Origin: Guptibacillus algicola
GTDB lineage: Bacteria; Bacillota; Bacilli; Bacillales; Guptibacillaceae
Direction of reading: 5' to 3'
Assembly: GCF_020171805.1 (NCBI RefSeq)
Contig: NZ_JAIVAF010000001.1
Coordinates: 1,240,001 to 1,304,000 of the forward strand
DNA: 64,000 nt
Shown: piece after piece, positions 41,538 through 49,085 of the stretch
Numbering within the stretch: position 1 is the first letter of the stretch
Layout: the number at the start of each line of letters is the position of its first letter
Program-made: the position numbers and the translations under genes
Notes under the pieces: generated by a model
Told to the model about the DNA's origin: nothing
Database searches by the model: none
Seen by the model: the letters and a program-made list of their open reading frames with translations, nothing else

Positions 41538-42530
41538 ATGGCGACGATTAAAGACGTAGCAAAATTAGCAGGCGTTGCAGTATCAACTGCTTCATATGCG
41601 TTAAATAATATAAAAAAAGTGAGTCCTGCCACTGTAAAAAGAGTGCAAGATGCTGCTAGAGAGCTAAACTACCAAAAAAACGGCTTGGCATCTGATCTGA
41701 AAAGGACTAAAACAAATACAATAGCTCTAATTCTAAAGGATCTTTCAGGACCGTACTATTCTGAACTGATTAAAGGGGTTCAGGAAGTGACGATGACGAA
41801 TGGCTTCGACTTAATTGCCTGCAGTTCAATCGGTGGTGAACAATCAACTGCCGTGAAATTTTTGAAAGAAAAACGCGTGGATGGCGCAATTATTCTGGCT
41901 CAGAACATTACAGATGAAATCATAATTGAATCCGCTAGAGAAGGGTTTCCAATTGTGGTACTCGATCGAAATATAGACAATGAACACATTATTCAAGTAG
42001 AAGTCGACAACATGCAAGGTGGATACCTTGCGACTGAACATTTAATCAAGATGGGCCATAAAGAAATTGCCTATATAAGTGGACCTTATAACTCGCACGA
42101 TAATGAAATGCGATTTGATGGCTTCCAGCATGCTTTAAGTGAGCATGACATTCGCTATCAATCACGTTGGAAGTTCGCTGGTGATTTCACTCGGGAAGGT
42201 GGTTACCGAGCAACCAAAATGCTGATTGCTCAAGGAAACCTGCCAACAGCTGTATTTTTTGCAAACGATGAAATGGCACTTGGAGGGCTGCAAGCATTTA
42301 ATGAAAATAAGATTTCTGTCCCTGAAGACATTTCAATAATCGGATATGATGATATACAGCTATCTGAATACATCTCCCCTTCCCTAACAACAATTAGACA
42401 ACCTAAATATGAAGCAGGTGCTCTCGCTGTTCATCTCATATTCCAGCAGCTATTACTTGAGAAAGTAGAACGGTATTACAAGCTACCTACTGAACTAGTC
42501 GAAAGAAAATCAGTAGAAAAACAATATTGA
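41538..42530 (+). CDS. LacI-family regulator of the beta-1,2-glucan locus
   Basis: This 330-residue repressor has an N-terminal LacI helix-turn-helix (residues 1-60, ATIKDVAKLAGVAVSTASYA through RELNY) with the hinge that inserts into the minor groove, then a periplasmic-binding-protein-like effector domain (NTIALILKDLSGPYYSELI, RVDGAIILAQ, DNMQGGYLATEHLI, ISIIGYDDIQLSEYISPSLTTI). GAAACGTTTC sites of the type LacI-family proteins bind occur at the promoters at 31105, 38093 and 38270, making it the obvious cognate regulator. None is seen directly upstream of its own gene, which likely depends on operon read-through or the TATAAT at 41445. The effector is probably sophorose or a relative. Confidence 0.9.
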   Translation: MATIKDVAKLAGVAVSTASYALNNIKKVSPATVKRVQDAARELNYQKNGLASDLKRTKTNTIALILKDLSGPYYSELIKGVQEVTMTNGFDLIACSSIGGEQSTAVKFLKEKRVDGAIILAQNITDEIIIESAREGFPIVVLDRNIDNEHIIQVEVDNMQGGYLATEHLIKMGHKEIAYISGPYNSHDNEMRFDGFQHALSEHDIRYQSRWKFAGDFTREGGYRATKMLIAQGNLPTAVFFANDEMALGGLQAFNENKISVPEDISIIGYDDIQLSEYISPSLTTIRQPKYEAGALAVHLIFQQLLLEKVERYYKLPTELVERKSVEKQY

Positions 42531-42562
42531 AGATATAAAACCAATTGAGGATATAGATTTCT

Positions 42563-42596
42563 AAAAGCGGGCGGTGCCAGGCACCACCCGCTTTTT
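42563..42596 (+). repeat. REP-like palindromic element serving as terminator of the LacI gene
   Basis: AAAAGCGGG flanks the core GGTGCCAGGCACC and is matched by CCCGCTTTTT, giving a long hairpin that ends in a T-run 33 bases after the LacI stop. It belongs to the GGTGCC/GGCACC class (compare 7169 and 47929) and shows how such an element can act as an intrinsic terminator. Confidence 0.8.
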
Positions 42597-42728
42597 GTTG
42601 AGAATCTGTTAAGGTTTCTACAACCAACTTCCTATCTCTCCAAGTCCATCTACATGTAACTTTTGAATCGCATCGTGTGAACGTACCCATATTTCATAGT
42701 ATTATTTCACTATTTGCAATTAATTAAG

Positions 42729-42821
42729 TTGTACTACCAAACTTTCTATGCTAGATTCCTGATGTCACAAGCCCCCTCCTTCTTATCCAAAGAAAGGAAC
42801 ATTGTAAACGCCCGTTTACAA
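42729..42821 (+). promoter_or_regulatory. Operator palindrome and weak promoter of the glycerophosphodiesterase gene
   Basis: TTGTAAACG (42802-42810) and CGTTTACAA (42813-42821) form a perfect inverted repeat with a CC spacer, 27 bases before the start codon, the geometry of a LacI- or GntR-type operator. A weak promoter candidate TTGTAC-17-TAGATT lies at 42729-42757. The rest of the gap from 42597 shows nothing else I can support. Confidence 0.5.
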
Positions 42822-42848
42822 AGGGGGAAAATTGAAAGGATGGTTAGA

Positions 42849-43775
42849 ATGAAAAGAATATTCAAAGCAACAGTACTATCTCTTAGTCTTCTATTATTCC
42901 TCAGTACGATTACAGGTAATACGACGCTAGCATCACCTCAAGATAATCAATCCGAGATAGATTCTAATGAACGATTAAACGTAGCGCACCGCGGAGCTTC
43001 TGGCCATGCACCTGAGCACACGATTCCTTCATACGAGCTTGGTGATCAAATGAATGGGGACTATATTGAAATTGATCTCCAAATGACAAAAGACGGGGTC
43101 CTGGTTGCAATGCACGATGAGACAGTTGACCGCACCACTGATGGTACAGGTCTTGTAAAGGACTATACACTTGAAGAACTGAAGAAATTAGACGCTGGAA
43201 GTTGGTTTAACGAAGAAAATCCTGAGAAAGCAAAGCCTTCTTACGAGGGACTAGAAGTACCAACACTTGAAGAAGTTATCCAAACGTTTGGTAAAGACAA
43301 ACGCTATTACATTGAAACGAAATCTCCAGAAGTTTACCCTGGTATGGAAAAAGAACTACTTCGCGTTTTAGAGAAATATGAACTTACACCTGAGAACGAA
43401 GAGCGCGGAACAGTTTTGATTCAATCTTTCAGTAAAGCGAGTCTATTAAAAATGCATGACCTTGCACCAAACATGCCTTTAGTACAATTAATTCATTATG
43501 TAACTCCAGCTACTATTACTAATCAAGAACTACAAGAGATTAATCGTTACGCTGTTGGAGTAGGAATGTCTTACAATCAAATTGATCAAGAGTACGTTGA
43601 AAAAGTAAGAGAATCAGGATTGCTTATTCACCCCTACACAGTGAATGAAAAAGAAGACATGAAACGCCTTCTTGACTGGGGTGTAACTGGAATGTTTACG
43701 AATTATCCAGACCGATTGGACGATGTTATGGATGATTTTGAAGATGAGGATGAGAATGAAGAGGATGAAGATTAA
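42849..43775 (+). CDS. Secreted glycerophosphodiester phosphodiesterase
   Basis: This 308-residue exported enzyme hydrolyses glycerophosphodiesters, from phospholipid or teichoic acid breakdown, to glycerol 3-phosphate and an alcohol. It has a signal peptide ([20 protein letters not shown], cleavage near TLAS), then the GDPD barrel with [38 protein letters not shown] (in two parts) and [12 protein letters not shown] carrying the catalytic His pair and metal ligands. The C-terminal tail is strikingly acidic ([14 protein letters not shown]). I chose ATG at 42849 with AAAGGA 8 bases upstream; ATG at 42840 is possible. Confidence 0.9.
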   Translation: MKRIFKATVLSLSLLLFLSTITGNTTLASPQDNQSEIDSNERLNVAHRGASGHAPEHTIPSYELGDQMNGDYIEIDLQMTKDGVLVAMHDETVDRTTDGTGLVKDYTLEELKKLDAGSWFNEENPEKAKPSYEGLEVPTLEEVIQTFGKDKRYYIETKSPEVYPGMEKELLRVLEKYELTPENEERGTVLIQSFSKASLLKMHDLAPNMPLVQLIHYVTPATITNQELQEINRYAVGVGMSYNQIDQEYVEKVRESGLLIHPYTVNEKEDMKRLLDWGVTGMFTNYPDRLDDVMDDFEDEDENEEDED

Positions 43776-43798
43776 AAGTCAATCCAACCATTTCAAGA

Positions 43799-43834
43799 AG
43801 TCCGGTATGAGCTCCCCTCATGCCGGACTTTTTT
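43799..43834 (+). terminator. Intrinsic terminator of the glycerophosphodiesterase gene
   Basis: AGTCCGGTATGAG (43799-43811) pairs with CTCATGCCGGACT (43817-43829), with one mismatch, and is followed by six T. Confidence 0.9.
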
Positions 43835-44094
43835 ATTTCTATTATTAAAATAGGGGCACACAGTCCTTGTTTTAACTATTTTTCGGTTGGTGCCACTCAC
43901 TTTTTTCAAAATGATTACTATGGCACATTTTTTCTACAAACAGCTTCAAATTTTGATAAAATTTTACATATTTTCATGAGTAGAAAGTACGGAAAATGAA
44001 GAAATAATACGCATTATAGTACGAGGTGTAATTTGCTTAATATTCTAACAATGGAATAATGTTCTTTGTATATCAATTCAAAGGAGGATTTCAT
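43835..44094. other. Gap with a possible degenerate palindromic element
   Basis: No gene is visible. GGGGCACACAGTCC at 43853 and GGTTGGTGCCACTCAC at 43885 contain fragments of the REP-like family (GGTGCC core) but do not form a convincing hairpin, so this may be a decayed copy. A promoter for the downstream peptidase must lie here but is not clear. Confidence 0.35.
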
Positions 44095-45468
44095 TTGTAT
44101 CGTAAAATCTTAACAGCTGCACTCGTTGCAGGTCTTGTTCTCAGTCCCGTTGGTATGTCTGCAGATGCAAACCAGTCTAAACCTAACAACCAATCCGATC
44201 ATGCATTTGATAACAAAGTCATTAAGAAAATCAGCTCTGAAAGAATGTACAATACTATTGCGCTATTGTCAGAGCAACCCCGTGCTGCCGGTACAGAAGG
44301 TGAATATGAAGCTGTACAGTACATAAAGAGTCAGTTCGAGGAGTATGGATATGAAACTGAAGTACAATCCTTCCCAATCTACAACTGGGATTCTGGCACA
44401 TCTTCTATAACTCTTGAAGAAGGTAGTTTTGAAGCTGACACTCAATCTTTCTATGCATCTCTTAATGCTAGTGTTACAGCTCCGCTAGAATATGTAGGGT
44501 TCGCTTCCCCTGAAGAGGTCAGTGAGGATGTTGAGGGTAAAATTGCTCTTATCGAACGTGGTAAATATAGTTTCTATGAAAAAGTTCAAAATGTATTGGC
44601 AAAAGGAGCAGTGGGCGTAATTATGTTCAATAAAGAAGGCGAGTCAGGTAATGATTTTGGAATTCTTTATCAAGGACAGAATATACCTGCTGTAGCCGTT
44701 GAACGAGAAGCTGGGTTAGATTTAGTGAATCGTCTTAGTAGCGGAGAAATAAAAGCCACAGTTTCCGTTCAGGATGCTAACTTCATTCCAAAAACCTCCT
44801 ACAATGTAGTTGCCAAAAAAGAGCCTCATCCTAATAAAGACAATGGCCAAATCATCTCCATCGGCGCTCATCATGATTCTGTGCCTGGAGGTCCCGGTGC
44901 GAATGACGATGCTTCAGGAGTTGCTGCGACTCTTGAATTAGCAAGAATTATGGCAAAGACACCAACAGACACGGAACTCAGATTTGTAACATTCGGCGCT
45001 GAAGAGAAAGGTTTATGGGGCTCATATCATTATGCTGATTCACTATCTGATGAGGAAATCGATAATAGTGTCGCTCATTTTCAATTAGATATGGTGGGTA
45101 GTAAAGACTCTGGAGATTTAATTATGTTCACTCCAGACGGTGAGAAAAATCTTGTGACCGACATTGGCGCGTCTGCAGGAGCAAGAATTTCTGAAGTCGT
45201 AGATTACGGCCAGCTTGGTCGCAGCGACCATGTTCCATTCTTTGAAAAAGGTATCCCAGCTGCATTGTTTATTCACGCCCCATTGGAGCCATGGTACCAC
45301 TCTCCTGAAGATACGTTAGATAAAATCAGTAAAGAAAAACTTCAAAACGTAACTGAAATTGTCGGGGCATCCGTTTACCAAATTGCTAGACCAGACACTC
45401 CTGCTTTAGAAAACGCTAATGTTGCTCCTAGCCCGGCCGATTATGATTTTGATTATCGACCATTATAA
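44095..45468 (+). CDS. Secreted M28 aminopeptidase with PA domain (YwaD-like)
   Basis: This 457-residue exported zinc aminopeptidase has a signal peptide (YRKILTAALVAGLVLSPVGM) and an intervening PA domain (about 120-230, EDVEGKIALIERGKYSFYEK). The catalytic M28 domain holds all zinc ligands: GAHHDSVPGGPGANDDASG (His and bridging Asp), FGAEEKGLWGS (Glu pair), FQLDMVGS (Asp) and the late His in WYHSPEDT. I chose TTG at 44095, 7 bases after AAGGAGG. It is monocistronic and ends in a hairpin at 45477. Confidence 0.92.
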   Translation: MYRKILTAALVAGLVLSPVGMSADANQSKPNNQSDHAFDNKVIKKISSERMYNTIALLSEQPRAAGTEGEYEAVQYIKSQFEEYGYETEVQSFPIYNWDSGTSSITLEEGSFEADTQSFYASLNASVTAPLEYVGFASPEEVSEDVEGKIALIERGKYSFYEKVQNVLAKGAVGVIMFNKEGESGNDFGILYQGQNIPAVAVEREAGLDLVNRLSSGEIKATVSVQDANFIPKTSYNVVAKKEPHPNKDNGQIISIGAHHDSVPGGPGANDDASGVAATLELARIMAKTPTDTELRFVTFGAEEKGLWGSYHYADSLSDEEIDNSVAHFQLDMVGSKDSGDLIMFTPDGEKNLVTDIGASAGARISEVVDYGQLGRSDHVPFFEKGIPAALFIHAPLEPWYHSPEDTLDKISKEKLQNVTEIVGASVYQIARPDTPALENANVAPSPADYDFDYRPL

Positions 45469-45476
45469 CGAAATCG

Positions 45477-45500
45477 TCAGCCCCTCACTAGAGGGGCTGA
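45477..45500. terminator. Hairpin between convergent peptidase and ankyrin genes
   Basis: TCAGCCCCTC (45477-45486) pairs perfectly with GAGGGGCTGA (45491-45500) around ACTA. There is no real T-run, so it may stop transcription only in part. Confidence 0.6.
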
Positions 45501-45536
45501 TTCATGTTATACCTACAAAGGTTCCGCTCGGCCCCT

Positions 45537-46454
45537 TCACCACCCGTAATGTACAAGTAGATTAGCAATCTCTTTATTCGCCCCCGCTAGTGTATTAACT
45601 TCTTTCCTTTCCTCCTCTAATCGAGGATATGCTCCATAAATAAGAAGCGTTTCTACAAGCTCTAATTGATTCCCTTCAATCGCTTTATGTATTAATAATT
45701 CACCCTCTATCGAACTATTCGGGTCTCCACCCTTTGCTAGTAACCTTGCTAACATGTCAGCCGATTTTCCTTCTGATATCGCAATGGATAGAGCATTATC
45801 ATCTCCTTCTTCAACTGCAAAGTTAGGATTTGCTCCTGCATTTAGAAGCAACGTGACTAGCGTTTCGTCTTCTCCCTTAAGCGCATAATTAAGGAGAGTC
45901 GTTTCTGTACCTTTGATCGATAATATTTGATTCGGGCTGTATCCATTATGTAATAGGATACCAATCAGATCACTTTGAGCTTCTTCAACAGCCTTGATCA
46001 GCATGGCTTCATTCCCGATCTCAAAGTGTGCCCCACTCTTCAAAAGAAGATCGACTATTTCATAGTGTTGAGCTTTTGCAGCGATTGCTAAAAGTTCATC
46101 ACCTTCATGTGCATCCTTTTCACCAGCTCCGGCACGAAGTAACACTTCTACAAGGTTGCTATTCCCTTGATTCACAGCATACGCTAATGGTGTTTGACCG
46201 TTTTCATCCTCTATATCTGGATCGACTCCTCCTTCAATGAGAGAAGCAATCTCATCACTATCATCGCTAAGATCAGCTGAAGTAACTATGCTCCAAAAGC
46301 GTTCTTCGTCAGAGATTTTCTTAGGTACTTCAGGATTTTGATCCTCAACTGTTTCAGCACTGGAAACCTTATGAGAGTCAGAAGACAACTCCATCGTATT
46401 GCATCCCAACATAAATGAAAGAAACAGTATTCCCATCAACAGTTTACAGTTCAT
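45537..46454 (-). CDS. Ankyrin-repeat lipoprotein
   Basis: This 305-residue surface lipoprotein has signal and lipobox LGCN (MNCKLLMGILFLSFMLGC, Cys 18), a short Ser/Glu-rich linker, then ankyrin-type repeats from about residue 55 to 300: EDENGQTPLAYAVNQGNSNLVEVLL is the best copy, followed by several weaker ones (ELLAIAAKAQHYEIVDLLLK, TLLNYALKGEDETLVTLLLN, LLIHKAIEGNQLELVETLLI). Ankyrin repeats bind proteins, so a role outside the membrane in protein interaction is likely, partner unknown. It is monocistronic. ATG at 46454 has AGGAGGAG upstream. Confidence 0.9.
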   Translation of the reverse strand: MNCKLLMGILFLSFMLGCNTMELSSDSHKVSSAETVEDQNPEVPKKISDEERFWSIVTSADLSDDSDEIASLIEGGVDPDIEDENGQTPLAYAVNQGNSNLVEVLLRAGAGEKDAHEGDELLAIAAKAQHYEIVDLLLKSGAHFEIGNEAMLIKAVEEAQSDLIGILLHNGYSPNQILSIKGTETTLLNYALKGEDETLVTLLLNAGANPNFAVEEGDDNALSIAISEGKSADMLARLLAKGGDPNSSIEGELLIHKAIEGNQLELVETLLIYGAYPRLEEERKEVNTLAGANKEIANLLVHYGW

Positions 46455-46608
46455 TAGCTCTCCTCCTGAAGCAAGTTCTATTCTTTTTCTAGTATAACCT
46501 TTAAAAGAGACGGTAAGGGGAAATACTCTGAAAAGTACAACTACTTTGAATGGGACAACTCAGGTAGCTCATACACTTTAATAGTCAAGCCACAAGGAGG
46601 AACACACC

Positions 46609-47085
46609 TTGTCGCATTTCAAAACTCGTCGCCAACCTGGAGGCGGCGCTAAATTCTTGATCATCATCATTATTATTTTATTGTTAGGTGGTAGTGTTAC
46701 AGTTTGGATTTGGCACCAACCAAAAGCTCGAGCTTCGGATGCCGTGAAAGAATTTTATAGATATGAGCAAAAAGGAGAATACACAAAATCGTGGAAGTTG
46801 TTTCACACTGAAATGAGGAATCGCTTTTCAGACGAACAGTATAGTAAGTTACGAGCCGAGTTTTTAACACAAGATACCTTCGCAAAGGCATATACTTTTA
46901 AAGTTAGTAAAATGAAAACAAAAAAGAATTGGAAAACACCTGGAAGCGGTCAAGTTTTAACAAAAGTGTATGTCACGACCGTGACCCAAACCTTTAATAA
47001 CGATTTTGGTAACTTCAAGATCGTGCAAGATGTGCTCGTCACAAAGGAAGATGGGGAATACCGAATACTGTGGAATTATAACTAG
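46609..47085 (+). CDS. Small single-pass membrane protein with extracytoplasmic domain
   Basis: This 158-residue protein has an N-terminal basic stretch, a single membrane helix (FLIIIIIILLLGGSVTVWIW) and an exported domain beginning ASDAVKEFYRYEQKGEYTKSWKLF, whose helix-then-beta-strand pattern suggests an NTF2/SnoaL-like cone fold. The start is TTG at 46609, 8 bases after AAGGAGG. I do not recognise the function. The downstream hairpin at 47119 serves as its terminator. Confidence 0.8.
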   Translation: MSHFKTRRQPGGGAKFLIIIIIILLLGGSVTVWIWHQPKARASDAVKEFYRYEQKGEYTKSWKLFHTEMRNRFSDEQYSKLRAEFLTQDTFAKAYTFKVSKMKTKKNWKTPGSGQVLTKVYVTTVTQTFNNDFGNFKIVQDVLVTKEDGEYRILWNYN

Positions 47086-47118
47086 CGTACATTTGTATCA
47101 ATCAAACGTTTGTTTAAC

Positions 47119-47150
47119 ATCGAGGTACTTGCATGAACAGGCACCTCGAT
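47119..47150. terminator. Bidirectional hairpin between the membrane protein and RAYT genes
   Basis: ATCGAGGT (47119-47126) pairs with ACCTCGAT (47143-47150) with additional flanking AACA/TGTT pairing. Both flanking genes end here convergently. The loop-proximal TAC and GGC resemble part of the REP-like core, but I would not call it a family member. Confidence 0.7.
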
Positions 47151-47156
47151 TGTTAT

Positions 47157-47741
47157 TTATGCCTTTACAGAATGGGAATTTAGAAGTTCTCTTTGTAACA
47201 CATTAACGTAATTACAATACTCCTCTCTTTTTTCTTTTATTGTTCCTGGATAGCCCTCTAACAACACAGAGGTTTTTAGATATGGAACAACCCGTGACCG
47301 ACCTGAGAAATAATGGGAATAGATTGACCATTTGTACGCTTGGGGTTGGGTGCTAATACCTGCCTTGACGGGATTAAGGTGGATGTAACGGCTAACTTCC
47401 AACATATCACCAACGGTTTCTAAGACTTCACCAAAATACCGCCTTTCAAAAACATGACCAGTTAACTCGTAGCGTGAGTTAAAGTAAGTTGCATAGCGTT
47501 TATTAATGATCGCCATTATTTTAGAGATAGGGAAGTGTTGTGATCGAAGCTGAAGATGATAGTGGTTACTTAATAAACAATATGAAGAGATTTCAAATGG
47601 ATAAGATTCGTAGACTTCTTCGAGGATGTAGAAGAAAACGCGATAATCCTTGTCGTCTTTAAACAGAAGATCTTTACGGTTACCTCTGCTTACAATGTGA
47701 TAAAAATGATTCGGAAGCCAAACTCTGCGTTTTCTCACCAT
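47157..47741 (-). CDS. REP-associated tyrosine transposase (RAYT, Y1/HUH family)
   Basis: This 194-residue Y1 transposase-like protein has the HUH motif H60-Y-H62 in LLSNHYHLQL, the N-terminal HFYHIVSRGNRK block (12-23) and the RAYT-specific GHVFERRYF (95-103) and RYIHLNPVKAG (118-128). The catalytic tyrosine is probably one of Y83/Y86 in KRYATYFNSRY. RAYTs are single-copy domesticated relatives of IS200/IS605 that act on REP palindromes. There are no insertion-sequence ends around it. ATG at 47741 has no ribosome binding site, consistent with low expression. GGGGGTGTCAGG, a half-copy of the REP-like repeat, abuts the start codon, and a full element is at 47929. Confidence 0.92.
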   Translation of the reverse strand: MVRKRRVWLPNHFYHIVSRGNRKDLLFKDDKDYRVFFYILEEVYESYPFEISSYCLLSNHYHLQLRSQHFPISKIMAIINKRYATYFNSRYELTGHVFERRYFGEVLETVGDMLEVSRYIHLNPVKAGISTQPQAYKWSIYSHYFSGRSRVVPYLKTSVLLEGYPGTIKEKREEYCNYVNVLQRELLNSHSVKA

Positions 47742-47753
47742 GGGGGTGTCAGG
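47742..47753. repeat. Partial REP-like arm next to the RAYT start
   Basis: GGGGGTGTCAGG resembles the GGGGTCAGG arm of the family with two extra bases. It lies directly upstream of the RAYT gene. No matching second arm is seen nearby. Confidence 0.4.
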
Positions 47754-47928
47754 CTGATTATTCGATGACGGGTAATTAGCGAACGGGGTTGATACATCGT
47801 TCTCACTTTCTTCTCTCCTTCGTATTTAGTAGTAAATAACATTATTCCCCCTTTCATAGTAGTTTCAGATTACTTGTCTCACACTAACATCGTCAATACA
47901 TTCTCTCCGACAACGTTCGAGGTAGTTC

Positions 47929-47950
47929 GGGCGGTGCCTGGCACCCGCCC
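47929..47950. repeat. REP-like palindromic element flanking the RAYT gene
   Basis: GGGCGGTGCC and GGCACCCGCCC form a hairpin with a single-base centre (T) and one bulged C. It is the same class as the copy at 42563 (core GGTGCC/GGCACC, GC-rich outer stem). It lies 188 bases upstream of the RAYT gene and 2 bases after the stop codon of the dehydrogenase gene. Confidence 0.8.
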
Positions 47951-47952
47951 TT

Positions 47953-48915
47953 CTACACTACTTTATTCGGTGGATCTCCTCCTGCCAAGACGTCCAGCAA
48001 ATTCGTTGCTGCAAGATCTGCCATCTTCATCCTTGTCGCAATACTCGCACTGCCTATATGCGGTAAGGTGACGAGATTTGGTAACGATAATAGTGGATGG
48101 TTCAATGAAACAGGCTCTTCTTCAAACACATCAAGGCCAGCAGCCCAAATTGATTTTTCCTTTAACGCATCATAAAGCGCCTTTTCGTTTACGATTCCAC
48201 CTCTTGCTGTGTTGATGATAATGGCGCTTTCTTTCATACGATCCAATTCCTCTTTATCGATCATATTCTTTGTTTCAGGGGTGAACGGAGTTAACACACA
48301 GACAAAATCACTTTCACGTAATAATGTATGTAACTCTGTATAGTGAAGCTCTAGTCGTCCTTCTGCTTCTCGATTCTGGCTCCGATTATGATAAAGCACC
48401 TTCATGTCAAACCCCTTAGCGCGCTTGGCTACTGCTTCGCCAATCCTTCCGAGACCAATAATACCTAGTGTTGCACCGTGAATATCCTGTCCGGTAAGCT
48501 GCATCGGCGACCAGGTTTTCCACTCGCCATTCCGCAAATACTCTGAAGCCTCGGGAATTCTTCTAGCAGTCGCCATCAATAAAGAAAATGTAAGATCTGC
48601 AGTTGTTTCTGTCAAAACGCCAGGTGTATTTGTAACTGTCACACCTCGCTCTTTTGCAGCGTCAATATCGATGTTGTTATAGCCGACTGCCATGTTTGCG
48701 ATTACTTTGAGCTTGTCTGCTCGATCTAAGAGTGGTGCGTCGATTTGTTCTGTAAGTAAACAGTAGAGACCATCAACGTCTTTGATCTCTTCTTCAAGTA
48801 CTTCTCTCGGTACAGGCCTTTCTTCCTCTTCCCACATTCTAATCTCACAGGTCTCACTCAAACGCTCAACGATTACGTCAGGTAGTTTTCTTGTTACATA
48901 GACTTTTCGTTTCAT
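47953..48915 (-). CDS. D-isomer-specific 2-hydroxyacid dehydrogenase (glyoxylate/hydroxypyruvate reductase type)
   Basis: This 320-residue NAD(P)-dependent enzyme reduces a 2-keto acid such as glyoxylate or hydroxypyruvate. The nucleotide-binding motif is GIIGLGRIGEAVAKRAKG (about 147-164). Catalytic Arg is in NTARGGIV (about 237), Glu in DVFEEEPV (about 268) and His in LPHIGSAS (about 285). The N-terminus (VYVTRKLPDVIVERL) and GYNNIDIDAAKERGVTVTNTP fit the GyaR/GhrB group. It is monocistronic, and a palindromic element lies 2 bases after its stop. Confidence 0.9.
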   Translation of the reverse strand: MKRKVYVTRKLPDVIVERLSETCEIRMWEEEERPVPREVLEEEIKDVDGLYCLLTEQIDAPLLDRADKLKVIANMAVGYNNIDIDAAKERGVTVTNTPGVLTETTADLTFSLLMATARRIPEASEYLRNGEWKTWSPMQLTGQDIHGATLGIIGLGRIGEAVAKRAKGFDMKVLYHNRSQNREAEGRLELHYTELHTLLRESDFVCVLTPFTPETKNMIDKEELDRMKESAIIINTARGGIVNEKALYDALKEKSIWAAGLDVFEEEPVSLNHPLLSLPNLVTLPHIGSASIATRMKMADLAATNLLDVLAGGDPPNKVV

Positions 48916-49041
48916 ATGAGATTCGCCCCTCCCTCACAGTTCCATTCTATACGTTATAGACAATACGTTAAGCTTTTACCCTCTTTATTCCTGCTAATCA
49001 CCAATAAATGTTGATAATAGTAGCTTTGAAAAAATCAAAAT

Positions 49042-49073
49042 AAAAGCGAATCCAGTAAGCTTGTTTCGCTTTT
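49042..49073 (-). terminator. Terminator of the Liv/acyl-CoA operon
   Basis: AAAAGCGAA (49042-49050) pairs with TTCGCTTTT (49065-49073), and on the minus strand it is followed by a TTTTATTTTG tract. It follows the acyl-CoA ligase stop by 12 bases. Confidence 0.8.
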
Positions 49074-49085
49074 GAGAGGCATTTA

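Noticed and set aside
43851-43901. Additional REP-like element after the glycerophosphodiesterase gene
   Set aside because: Only fragments of the core are present and no stable hairpin forms; noted as a possible decayed copy only.
47157-47950. Complete IS200/IS605 insertion sequence
   Set aside because: The protein has RAYT-type motifs, there is no TnpB or defined left and right ends, and the flanking palindromes fit REP elements better.
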